DNA of 37,916 nucleotides from Alphaproteobacteria bacterium UBA998. GTDB lineage: Bacteria; Pseudomonadota; Alphaproteobacteria; Rickettsiales; UBA998. The notes beneath the pieces were generated by a model that made no database searches, was not told the DNA's origin, and saw nothing but the letters and a program-made list of their open reading frames with translations. This document shows, piece after piece, positions 16,413-23,244 of the stretch. Location: positions 1 through 37,916 of the forward strand of contig DBAY01000004.1 of the NCBI GenBank assembly GCA_002291925.1, in the 5' to 3' direction. Numbering within the stretch: the first letter of the stretch is position 1; each line of letters begins with the position of its first letter. Both the position numbers and the translations under genes were made by a program.

Positions 16413-17678
16413 ATGCATATCCGCGAACTGAAAACGAAACGACCCGATGAACTGCTGACCCTGGCCGAAGAACAAGGCGTCGAGAACGCTGCCGGCATGC
16501 TGAAGCAGGAAATGATCTTCGCCATTCTGAAGAAGATGGCCGAGAAAGACGCCATCTTCGGCGGCGGCACCATCGAAGTGCTGCAGGACGGCTTCGGCTT
16601 CCTGCGCTCACCGGAAGCCAACTACCTCGCCGGGCCGGATGATATTTACGTCAGCCCCACGCTGATCCGCCGCTTCAATCTGCGCACCGGTGACTCGCTG
16701 GAAGGCGAAATCCGCGCGCCCAAGGAAGGCGAGCGTTATTTCGCGCTGGCGAAGCTGGATTCCATCAACGGCGACGATCCCGAATCGATCCGCCACAAGA
16801 TCAATTTCGACAACCTCACCCCGCTCTATCCCGATGAGCGGCTGAAGCTGGAAGTGGCCTACAAACCCACCGGCAAGCAGAAGGAAGACCTTTCCTGCCG
16901 TATCATCGACATCGTCTCGCCGCTCGGCAAGGGCCAGCGTGCGCTAATCGTGGCACCGCCGCGCACCGGCAAGACCGTGCTGATGCAGAATATCGCGCAT
17001 TCCATCACCGAGAACCATTCGGAAGTCACCCTCATCGTGCTGCTCATCGATGAGCGACCGGAGGAGGTCACCGACATGTCGCGCTCCGTGAAGGGCGAGG
17101 TCGTCTCCTCCACCTTCGACGAACCGGCGCACCGCCACGTGGCGCTGGCCGAGATGGTCATCGAGAAAGCCAAGCGCCTGGTGGAGCACAAGAAGGATGT
17201 GGTCATCCTGCTCGACTCCATCACCCGCCTGGCGCGTGCCTACAACACCGTGGTGCCCTCCAGCGGCAAAGTCCTTACCGGCGGTGTGGACGCCAACGCG
17301 CTGCAGCGGCCGAAGCGCTTCTTCGGCGCCGCGCGCAACATCGAGCATGGCGGCTCGCTGACCATCATCGCCACCGCGTTGATCGAAACCGGCTCGCGCA
17401 TGGACGAGGTGATCTTCGAGGAATTCAAGGGGACCGGCAACTCGGAAATCATCCTTGACCGCAAGCTCGCCGACAAGCGTACCTTCCCGGCCATCGACAT
17501 CACCAAGTCCGGCACCCGCAAGGAAGACCTGCTCTATGACAAGGGCACCCTTACCAAGGTGTGGATGCTCCGCCGCATCCTCAACCCGATGGGCGTCAAT
17601 GACAGCATGGACTTCCTGCTCGATAAGCTGAAGGACACCAAGTCCAACGACGATTTCTTCGACCGGATGAATTCGTAG
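16413..17678 (+). CDS. rho: Transcription termination factor Rho
   Basis: Rho is the hexameric RNA helicase that releases RNA polymerase at Rho-dependent terminators. The 421-residue protein has the N-terminal helical domain (MHIRELKTKRPDELLTLAEE), the cold-shock-like primary RNA site with DGFGFLRSPEANYLAGPDDI and VSPTLIRRFNLRTGD, then the ATPase core with Walker A APPRTGKT (about 181-188), LLIDERPEEVTDM and the Q-loop/R-loop part ARAYNTVVPSSGKVLTGGVD. RNP segments are canonical and the protein is complete, without insertions. It is the last gene of the heme cluster and is followed by five repeat elements. Confidence 0.98.
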   Translation: MHIRELKTKRPDELLTLAEEQGVENAAGMLKQEMIFAILKKMAEKDAIFGGGTIEVLQDGFGFLRSPEANYLAGPDDIYVSPTLIRRFNLRTGDSLEGEIRAPKEGERYFALAKLDSINGDDPESIRHKINFDNLTPLYPDERLKLEVAYKPTGKQKEDLSCRIIDIVSPLGKGQRALIVAPPRTGKTVLMQNIAHSITENHSEVTLIVLLIDERPEEVTDMSRSVKGEVVSSTFDEPAHRHVALAEMVIEKAKRLVEHKKDVVILLDSITRLARAYNTVVPSSGKVLTGGVDANALQRPKRFFGAARNIEHGGSLTIIATALIETGSRMDEVIFEEFKGTGNSEIILDRKLADKRTFPAIDITKSGTRKEDLLYDKGTLTKVWMLRRILNPMGVNDSMDFLLDKLKDTKSNDDFFDRMNS

Positions 17679-17689
17679 GGATTCCATGT

Positions 17690-17759
17690 GTCACCCCGCA
17701 CTAATTGCGGGGTCTCCTCGCGTCACGAGGGAGATCCTCGCGTCGAGCGCGAGGATGAC
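17690..17759. repeat. GTCA...TGAC palindromic element 1 after rho
   Basis: It begins GTCACCCCGCACTAATTGCG, with a CCCCGC/GCGGGG hairpin, and ends GCGAGGATGAC after a second hairpin (CCTCGCGTC/GCGCGAGG). It lies 12 nt downstream of the rho stop. Internal sequence differs from its neighbours, but the ends follow the same GTCA/TGAC rule. Confidence 0.65.
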
Positions 17760-17774
17760 GACTCTCCAAAAAAT

Positions 17775-17880
17775 GTCACTCCTCGCTCTGCCCTCATGGT
17801 GAGCCTGTCGAACCATGATGTGTGGCGAGGTGGAGGGCCTTTCATCCTTCGACAGGCTCAGGATGCGGGGCGGGGGTGAC
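17775..17880. repeat. GTCA...TGAC palindromic element 2
   Basis: It begins GTCACTCCTCGC and ends GCGGGGGTGAC. The inner part has GAGCCTGTCGAA facing TTCGACAGGCTC, a perfect 12 bp inverted repeat, the core of a repeat commonly found dispersed in alphaproteobacterial genomes. Confidence 0.65.
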
Positions 17881-17888
17881 AGCTATGC

Positions 17889-17963
17889 GTCATTGCGAGC
17901 GCCAGCGAAGCAATCCAGCGGGCGGTTCTGGATTGCCGCGTCGCTGGCGCTCCTCGCAATGAC
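17889..17963. repeat. GTCATTGCGAGC palindromic element 3
   Basis: GTCATTGCGAGCGCCAGCGA at one end faces CGCTGGCGCTCCTCGCAATG AC at the other, and CAATCCAG faces CTGGATTG inside. The stem is about 28 bp, with a CGGGCGGTT-type loop and small bulges. This family is widespread in proteobacterial intergenic DNA. Confidence 0.75.
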
Positions 17964-17975
17964 GGCTCCATATGC

Positions 17976-18054
17976 GTCATGCTAAACTCGTTTCAGCATC
18001 TATATCAGGAAAGGCCCTGAAACGAGTTCAGGGCGACAGCGAAGCCGGAATGAC
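17976..18054. repeat. GTCATGCTAAACTCG palindromic element 4
   Basis: It begins GTCATGCTAAACTCG and ends GCCGGAATGAC. The inner 12 bp AACTCGTTTCAG faces CTGAAACGAGTT. It is the fourth element in a row between rho and mdh, leaving about 80 bp for the mdh promoter. Confidence 0.65.
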
Positions 18055-18134
18055 AATCCCTCATGCGTTTCTTCCCAAAAACCTTGAACCGCGTTCGCAT
18101 TATCTTAACTAATCGGGCGTAAAAATCTTCGCCA

Positions 18135-18163
18135 TTGCCCTAAAGTCGCAGGCCGTCTATAAG
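18135..18163 (+). promoter_or_regulatory. Promoter of the mdh-suc gene cluster
   Basis: TTGCCC (18135-18140) and TATAAG (18158-18163) are separated by 17 nt. The predicted start is about 18170, followed by the AAGGAGAG ribosome binding site at 18184-18191 and the mdh ATG at 18196. Confidence 0.6.
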
Positions 18164-18195
18164 CAAACCAACGATTTCCGTCCAAGGAGAGAACC

Positions 18196-19158
18196 ATGGC
18201 CAAACGCAATAAAATCGCACTTATCGGCGCCGGTCAGATCGGCGGCACGCTTGCCCTGCTCGCGGGCATGAAGGAGCTGGGCGACATCGTCCTCTTCGAC
18301 ATCGCGGAAGGCATGCCGAAGGGCAAGGCGCTCGATATTAGCCAGACCGCCGCCGTCGAGGGTTTTGACGCGCAGGTGACCGGCACCAATGATTACAAGG
18401 ACATCGCAGGAGCGGATGTCGTTATCGTCACCGCCGGCGTGCCGCGCAAGCCCGGCATGAGCCGCGATGACCTCATCGGCATCAACACCGGCGTCATCCG
18501 CACGGTGGGCGAGGCTATCAAGCAATACTGCCCGAACGCCTTCGTCATCGTTATTACCAATCCGCTCGACGCGATGGTATGGGTAATGCAGCAGGTCTCC
18601 GGCCTACCGAAGCACAAGGTCGTCGGCATGGCGGGCGTGCTCGATTCGTCGCGTTTCGCCTTCTTCATCGCCGAAGCGCTGGGCACCTCCATCAAGGACG
18701 TCAATGCCTTCGTACTCGGCGGTCATGGCGATACCATGGTGCCGGTGCCGCACTACACCACGGTGGCGGGTATCCCGCTGCCAGCGCTGGTGAAGATGGG
18801 GAAGATTTCCCAGGAGAACGTCGACGCCATCGTGCAGCGCACCCGTGACGGCGGCGCCGAGATCGTGAAGCTGTTGGGCAACGGCTCGGCCTTCTACGCC
18901 CCGGCTGCATCCGCCATCGCGATGGCCGAGTCCTACCTGAAAGACCAGAAGCGCATCCTGCCCTGCGCCGCCTATTTGAACGGCGAGTACGGCGTAAAAG
19001 ACCTCTATGTCGGCGTGCCGGTCGTCATCGGCAAGGACGGCGTGGAGCAGATTGTCGAGATCGAGCTCGATGCCACCGCCAAGGCGCAGTTCGATCACTC
19101 GGTGAATGCGGTAAAGGAGCTGTGCGGTGCAATCGATCTCAGTAAGAAGGCAGCGTAA
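18196..19158 (+). CDS. mdh: Malate dehydrogenase
   Basis: NAD-dependent oxidation of malate to oxaloacetate in the TCA cycle. The 320-residue protein is of the lactate-dehydrogenase-like type usual in alphaproteobacteria. The nucleotide-binding loop is GAGQIGG (11-17). Substrate-binding residues are R84 and R90 in GVPRKPGMSRDDL, N122 in VITNPLDAM, and R153 in the DSSRF segment with D150. The catalytic histidine is H177 in GGHGDTMVP. A strong ribosome binding site (AAGGAGAG) precedes the ATG. It is the first gene of the TCA cluster. The usual next gene, sucC, is displaced by a small unknown gene. Confidence 0.97.
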   Translation: MAKRNKIALIGAGQIGGTLALLAGMKELGDIVLFDIAEGMPKGKALDISQTAAVEGFDAQVTGTNDYKDIAGADVVIVTAGVPRKPGMSRDDLIGINTGVIRTVGEAIKQYCPNAFVIVITNPLDAMVWVMQQVSGLPKHKVVGMAGVLDSSRFAFFIAEALGTSIKDVNAFVLGGHGDTMVPVPHYTTVAGIPLPALVKMGKISQENVDAIVQRTRDGGAEIVKLLGNGSAFYAPAASAIAMAESYLKDQKRILPCAAYLNGEYGVKDLYVGVPVVIGKDGVEQIVEIELDATAKAQFDHSVNAVKELCGAIDLSKKAA

Positions 19159-19161
19159 CTT

Positions 19162-19488
19162 ATGGCCCTTAACCACTCAGAGATTCTTGAATTAAGACGC
19201 GTCTTAAGAGATTCTTTTAATAACAATCAACCCGCCTTCGCCTATTCAGTCTCCTCCAGAGGCGTTGCAATAAGAGATCAAGGGCTTAATTACGATCCGT
19301 CAGGAAAAATCGTTAATGCTCCGCCGTCAGATTTAGAAGCACGTAAATCCCGAATCATAGGGATGGTTACCGGGGTTGCTCATAAAGCTCTAGGGCGGCA
19401 ACTGAGGGCAGAAGAAACTACCTATGAATACGTTGGAATGGCCAAGCCGCGTACTAATAGAAAGCCAGATGGCCAAAAGGGCCGGTAA
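19162..19488 (+). CDS. Unknown AT-rich ORF between mdh and sucC
   Basis: This 108-residue, basic, soluble protein has no recognised motif. The N-terminal half (LNHSEILELRRVLRDSFNNN) is helical; a middle helix follows (DLEARKSRIIGMVTGVAHKA) and the tail is Lys/Arg/Gly-rich. It starts only 3 nt after the mdh stop and ends 32 nt before sucC, in the same direction. Base composition and codon use (TTA, AGA, ATA codons, mostly A/T in third position) are clearly unlike mdh and sucC, suggesting later acquisition into the operon. The position implies co-transcription. It could be a fast-evolving ORFan; the length and the clean fit between its neighbours favour a real gene. Confidence 0.65.
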   Translation: MALNHSEILELRRVLRDSFNNNQPAFAYSVSSRGVAIRDQGLNYDPSGKIVNAPPSDLEARKSRIIGMVTGVAHKALGRQLRAEETTYEYVGMAKPRTNRKPDGQKGR

Positions 19489-19520
19489 TTACTGTAAGCA
19501 TCCGATTATTGGATACATCC

Positions 19521-20696
19521 ATGAACATCCATGAATACCAAGCCAAGCAGGTTCTGAAGAAATACGGCGTGCCCGTGCCGCGCGGCGGTGTGGCCTACAG
19601 CCCGGCGGAAGCCGAGAGGGCCGCGCAGGAACTGGGCGGCAAATTGTGGGTGGTGAAAGCCCAGATCCATGCCGGTGGCCGCGGCAAGGCCGGTGGCGTG
19701 AAGCTGGCGAAAACGCTTGATGAAGTGAAGTCGCTCACCCAGCAGATGATCGGCATGACCCTCGTCACCCACCAGACCGGCCCGGAAGGCCGCGTAGTGA
19801 AGCGCGTCTACATCGAGGAAGGCTCCTCTATCGCCAAAGAGATTTATCTTTCCATGGTGCTCGACCGCGCCACTTCGCGCGTGACCTTTATGGCCTCCGC
19901 GGAAGGCGGCGTGGATATCGAAGAAGTGGCGGCACACCACCCTGAAAAAATCATCATGGTGGATGTCGATCCCGCCGCAGGCCTGCAGGCGTTCCATGCC
20001 CGTAAGCTGGCGTTCGGTCTTGGCCTCGCCCCGGAGCTGCATGGTGAGCTCGCGAAATTCGTCGCGAAACTCTATGACTGCTTCATCGCCACCGACGCGA
20101 TGCAGCTGGAGATCAACCCGCTCGTCATCACCGGCGACAACAAGCTGATCGCGCTCGACGCCAAGTTCAACTTCGACGAGAACGCCCTCTACCGTCAGCC
20201 GGAAGTCGCCGAGATGCGCGACCCGGACGAAGAGGATCCGTTGGAGAACAAGGCCGCGGAATTCGGCCTCGCCTACATCAAGATGGACGGCAATATCGGC
20301 TGCATGGTGAACGGCGCCGGCTTGGCGATGGCAACCATGGACATCATCAAGCTCTGCGGCGGCAGCCCGGCCAACTTCCTCGATGTGGGCGGCGGTGCGA
20401 CGAAAGAGAAGGTGACGGAAGCCTTCAAGCTCATCATGTCCGACCCGAACGTCGAAGGCATCCTGGTGAACATCTTCGGTGGCATCATGCGCTGCGACGT
20501 CATTGCGGAAGGCATCATCACCGCGGCCCGCGAGATTTCGCTCAACGTGCCGCTGGTCGTGCGCCTCGAGGGCACCAACGTCGAGCTGGGCAAGAAGATG
20601 ATGGCCTCCTCCGGCCTCGCCATCACCCCGGCGGACAATCTTGAAGACGCCGCGCAGAAGATCGTTCACGCGGTCAAGCGCGCCAAAGCGGCCTAA
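19521..20696 (+). CDS. sucC: Succinyl-CoA synthetase (ADP-forming) subunit beta
   Basis: With SucD it converts succinyl-CoA to succinate with ATP/GTP formation. From the ATG at 19521 it has 391 residues, the usual length, beginning MNIHEYQAKQVLKKYGVPVP. The ATP-grasp domain shows KAQIHAGGRGKAGGVKLAKT and LEINPLVITGDNKLIALDAK. The C-terminal flavodoxin-like domain has GNIGCMVNGAGLAMATMD, NFLDVGGGA and NIFGGIMRCDVIAEGI. A TTG 12 nt upstream is in frame but gives an unnatural N-terminus. The ribosome binding site is weak. The small gene before it ends 32 nt upstream. Confidence 0.97.
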   Translation: MNIHEYQAKQVLKKYGVPVPRGGVAYSPAEAERAAQELGGKLWVVKAQIHAGGRGKAGGVKLAKTLDEVKSLTQQMIGMTLVTHQTGPEGRVVKRVYIEEGSSIAKEIYLSMVLDRATSRVTFMASAEGGVDIEEVAAHHPEKIIMVDVDPAAGLQAFHARKLAFGLGLAPELHGELAKFVAKLYDCFIATDAMQLEINPLVITGDNKLIALDAKFNFDENALYRQPEVAEMRDPDEEDPLENKAAEFGLAYIKMDGNIGCMVNGAGLAMATMDIIKLCGGSPANFLDVGGGATKEKVTEAFKLIMSDPNVEGILVNIFGGIMRCDVIAEGIITAAREISLNVPLVVRLEGTNVELGKKMMASSGLAITPADNLEDAAQKIVHAVKRAKAA

Positions 20697-20720
20697 TTCG
20701 AAAACACGGAAAGAACCCAC

Positions 20721-21596
20721 ATGTCGATTCTCATCAACAAGGACACCAAGGTCATTTGCCAGGGCTTCACCGGCCGCGAAGGGACCTACCACTCCGAACG
20801 GGCGCTGGCCTACGGCACCCAGATGGTCGGCGGCGTCACGCCGGGCAAAGGCGGCACGCAGCATCTTGGCCTGCCTGTGTTCAACACGGTGGCCGAAGCC
20901 AAGGCCGTCACCGGCTGCAACGCTTCCGTTATTTACGTGCCGCCGAAATTCGCGGCGGACGCGATTCTCGAAGCCATTGACGCGGAAATGGAACTCGCCA
21001 TCTGCATCACCGAGGGCATCCCGGTGCTCGACATGGTGAAGGTAAAGCGCGCGCTCTCCGGCTCCAAGACGCGCCTCATCGGCCCGAACTGCCCGGGCGT
21101 CATCACGCCGGGCGAGTGCAAGATCGGCATCATGCCCGGTCACATCCACCGCAAGGGCCGCATCGGGATTCTCTCCCGCTCCGGCACGCTGACCTATGAA
21201 GCCGTCGCGCAGACCACGGCGGAAGGCTTAGGGCAGTCCACCTGCGTCGGCATCGGCGGTGACCCGGTGAAAGGCACCGAGCACCTTGAAGTGCTCGAGA
21301 TGTTCCTCGCCGACGACGAGACCGATGCCATCATCATGATCGGCGAAATCGGCGGCAGCGCGGAAGAAGAGGCGGCGGACTTCCTGAAACACTCCAAGCG
21401 CAAGAAGCCGTGCGTCGGCTTCATCGCGGGCCGCACGGCGCCTCCGGGCCGCCGCATGGGCCATGCCGGTGCCATCGTCTCCGGCGGCAAGGGCGGCGCG
21501 GAAGAAAAGATCGAGGCCATGAAATCGGCCGGGATCGCCGTCTCCGACTCCCCCGCCCAGCTCGGCAAGACGATGACTAAACTGCTGGCGGCGTAA
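20721..21596 (+). CDS. sucD: Succinyl-CoA synthetase subunit alpha
   Basis: This is the CoA-binding, phosphohistidine-carrying partner of SucC. It has 291 residues. The CoA-binding part is KVICQGFTGREGTYHSERAL, with GTQMVGGVTPGKGG. The phosphorylated histidine is H248 in MGHAGAIVSGGKG. GPNCPGVITPGECKIGIMPG, GILSRSGTLTYEA and GIGGDPVKGT are canonical. It starts 24 nt after sucC, with GGAAAGAA upstream. In many relatives sucA follows directly; here two minus-strand genes intervene. Confidence 0.97.
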   Translation: MSILINKDTKVICQGFTGREGTYHSERALAYGTQMVGGVTPGKGGTQHLGLPVFNTVAEAKAVTGCNASVIYVPPKFAADAILEAIDAEMELAICITEGIPVLDMVKVKRALSGSKTRLIGPNCPGVITPGECKIGIMPGHIHRKGRIGILSRSGTLTYEAVAQTTAEGLGQSTCVGIGGDPVKGTEHLEVLEMFLADDETDAIIMIGEIGGSAEEEAADFLKHSKRKKPCVGFIAGRTAPPGRRMGHAGAIVSGGKGGAEEKIEAMKSAGIAVSDSPAQLGKTMTKLLAA

Positions 21597-21630
21597 CTAG
21601 TGACTGTGAAGTACTATCATGCCTGAGCGC

Positions 21631-22020
21631 TCATCGGCCACGTTCCGGTGCATTGTCTGAGGGAAGAACGACAGGTGTATTGGGCGGCGCGCCCTCGCTG
21701 CCGTCGCGCACGCGGTTCGTCAGCTTGGCAGCCGTTGCACCCGCAGCGCAGCCGAGCGTCACGCCAGCTAGCCCTGTTATCTGCCCATAACGACTGACTA
21801 GTCCTGACATGACTATACCGGGCACCCCACTGCGCGCAATTCTACCTGCCGCCATACCTGCAAGACCGCCGATAGCCCCGCCCACCGCACAAGCTGCGCC
21901 ATAATCCTCGTACATCTCCACCTGGTTTTTATACGCCTGTGCTATTTCACGAGCCTCTTGTACAGCCGCCCTTGCACGTGGCGAAAGCCTAGATTCGTCC
22001 ACGGTCTGTCGATCTGTCAT
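21631..22020 (-). CDS. Unknown Gly-rich, glycine-zipper-like protein
   Basis: This 129-residue protein has no signal peptide. The N-terminal third is a charged helix (RLSPRARAAVQEAREIAQAY). It is followed by two Gly/Ala-rich hydrophobic stretches, YGAACAVGGAIGGLAGMAAG and ITGLAGVTLGCAAGATAAKL, whose small-residue spacing resembles glycine-zipper membrane segments. The C-terminus is Pro-rich and polar. It could be a small membrane-inserting protein; no function can be stated. It is transcribed against sucD (34 nt between the stops). Upstream are three TTCATGA-type palindromes. Base composition is somewhat more AT-rich than the suc genes. Confidence 0.65.
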   Translation of the reverse strand: MTDRQTVDESRLSPRARAAVQEAREIAQAYKNQVEMYEDYGAACAVGGAIGGLAGMAAGRIARSGVPGIVMSGLVSRYGQITGLAGVTLGCAAGATAAKLTNRVRDGSEGAPPNTPVVLPSDNAPERGR

Positions 22021-22036
22021 AACCTATTCTCTCTTA

Positions 22037-22109
22037 CTTTCATGAAAGCTAACGAATTTACCTTTTTAAGATAAATTACAATATCCCACGTTCATGACAT
22101 TTTCATGAA
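22037..22109. promoter_or_regulatory. Cluster of TCATGA palindromes
   Basis: CTTTCATGAAAG (22037-22048, a perfect 12 bp palindrome), TTCATGA (22091-22097) and TTTTCATGAA (about 22100-22109) lie in the AT-rich spacer upstream of the minus-strand gene that starts at 22020. Repeated copies of one palindrome next to a start suggest operator sites. The regulator is unknown. Confidence 0.4.
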
Positions 22110-22150
22110 GCCGAAGCCTATTTTTCAGGCAAAAAATATATTTAAAGCAA

Positions 22151-23038
22151 CTATTCGACGCTTTTGGCTTCCCCGCCGGCTGTGCCATCCGCCCATTTGC
22201 GCTGTTGAGAATCAGGCTTCTGCGCTTTCTCACCAAGGCCCACAAAGGCTGAGCGCGGTTGGTAGCTGGCCCGCCTTGCCACTGTGGTCATCTGGTTGAC
22301 GGCACGGGTTGCCTGGCGCATCCCGGGTGTTTGAGGCACGGGCACCGCGCGCAGAATATTGGCCGGCGTGGGGTTTGTGATGGTATTTTGCACCCGGGTC
22401 GCCTGACGGGTTCCCTGCTGTATGCTGCCCTGAACCTGGCGCATCGCCTTCTGCTGCTCGCTGGGCAACAACCGGCTGACCGAGGAAACGGACGGACGGG
22501 CCACTGCGGTTGTAACCCGGTTGATGGTTCGATTTGCCTGGCGCATCTCCGTCGTTGGCGGTACGGGTATGGCGCGCAGAATATTCGCTGGGGTTGGCTT
22601 GGTAATTGCATTTTGTACACGATTCAGCTGACGGGTTCCCTGCTGAACGGCACCTTGCACCTGCCGCACGGACTGCCGCTGCTCACCGGGTAAAAGGCGG
22701 CTGACCGAGGAGACCGAGGGGCGCACCATTGCCTGTGCGACCTGATTAACCGGGCGCAGCGTGGTGTTGACTTGTCTTCGTATTTCGCGTGTGCCTGAGG
22801 AAATTTGCCCATTGATGTGATTGACCCCTCTCTGCATGGCGCGGTTGACTTCCCACGTGCCCCGATTGGCGAGCCGTTGGGTTTGGGTCTGGCGGAATTG
22901 CTGCTGCTCCGGCGCCAGCTTCATCTGCGATGTGTAAGCCGCCACGCGCGAGGATGGTGACGACCCGGTCTGTGCGGCTGCGATCCAAGGGCTAAGCAGC
23001 ACAACGGAGGTTAAGCTGGCCAATAGCAATTTCAGCAT
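22151..23038 (-). CDS. Exported protein with two 75-residue tandem repeats
   Basis: This 295-residue protein has a signal peptide (MLKLLLASLTSVVLLSPWIA, cleavage likely after AAA, before QTG) and a Gln/Arg/Thr-rich mature part. Residues 106-180 and 181-255 are two copies of one unit: RPSVSSVSRLLPGEQ or RPSVSSVSRLLPSEQ, then RQVQGAVQQGTRQLNRVQNA or RQVQGSIQQGTRQATRVQNT, then PTPANILRAIPVP or PTPANILRAVPVP. The same QxxRxxN heptad style is visible upstream (TREIRRQVNTTLRPVNQVAQ), so a third, decayed unit may precede them. The repeats look like amphipathic helices joined by proline turns. No known family is recognised. The product is periplasmic or surface-bound. A CtrA-like box lies 50 bp upstream. 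Confidence 0.75.
   Translation of the reverse strand: MLKLLLASLTSVVLLSPWIAAAQTGSSPSSRVAAYTSQMKLAPEQQQFRQTQTQRLANRGTWEVNRAMQRGVNHINGQISSGTREIRRQVNTTLRPVNQVAQAMVRPSVSSVSRLLPGEQRQSVRQVQGAVQQGTRQLNRVQNAITKPTPANILRAIPVPPTTEMRQANRTINRVTTAVARPSVSSVSRLLPSEQQKAMRQVQGSIQQGTRQATRVQNTITNPTPANILRAVPVPQTPGMRQATRAVNQMTTVARRASYQPRSAFVGLGEKAQKPDSQQRKWADGTAGGEAKSVE
22274..22723. repeat. Two tandem 225 bp coding repeats
   Basis: The units 22499-22723 and 22274-22498 encode residues 106-180 and 181-255 of the minus-strand exported protein. They are in phase and of equal length (75 codons), differing mostly at scattered positions, so they arose by tandem duplication inside the gene and have since diverged. Confidence 0.85.
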
Positions 23039-23087
23039 GCTGATAACCTTTGGTATGATTTATCAGAATAGATTAACCGAAATTAAC

Positions 23088-23103
23088 TTAACTTTTAGTT
23101 AAC
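23088..23103. promoter_or_regulatory. CtrA-type binding site TTAA-N7-TTAAC
   Basis: TTAACTTTTAGTTAAC matches exactly the TTAA-N7-TTAAC consensus of the alphaproteobacterial cell-cycle regulator CtrA. Another TTAA pair with 6 nt spacing begins at 23073. The site lies 50 bp before the exported repeat protein (minus strand) and 140 bp before sucA, so it more likely serves the former. Confidence 0.45.
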
Positions 23104-23187
23104 GGGCGGCTTAAGCTTTTTCTAACCCTCTGCTGGTAGTAGAGAGAAAAACCGAACCTATATGCCGCCTGTGCCAGGGTGAACGGC

Positions 23188-23216
23188 TTGCCAGCCCGGC
23201 GCGCTTGCGTTATAGG
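23188..23216 (+). promoter_or_regulatory. Promoter of sucA
   Basis: TTGCCA (23188-23193) and TATAGG (23211-23216) are separated by 17 nt. The predicted start at about 23223 is 22 nt before the ATG at 23245. This shows that sucA has its own promoter after the interruption and argues against the longer GTG frame from 23179. Confidence 0.6.
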
Positions 23217-23244
23217 ACAAGGCCCGCACCCACAGGATTTTGCC

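Noticed and set aside
19506..21149. 547-codon antisense frame over sucC/sucD
   Set aside because: Opposite to two certain genes, with no signal of its own.
22274..22723. CRISPR-like or mobile repeat
   Set aside because: The two 225 bp units are in-phase coding duplications within one gene, with no spacers.
23179..23244. Longer sucA start at GTG 23179
   Set aside because: The extra 22 residues contain the promoter (-35 at 23188, -10 at 23211) and do not resemble the E1 N-terminus.
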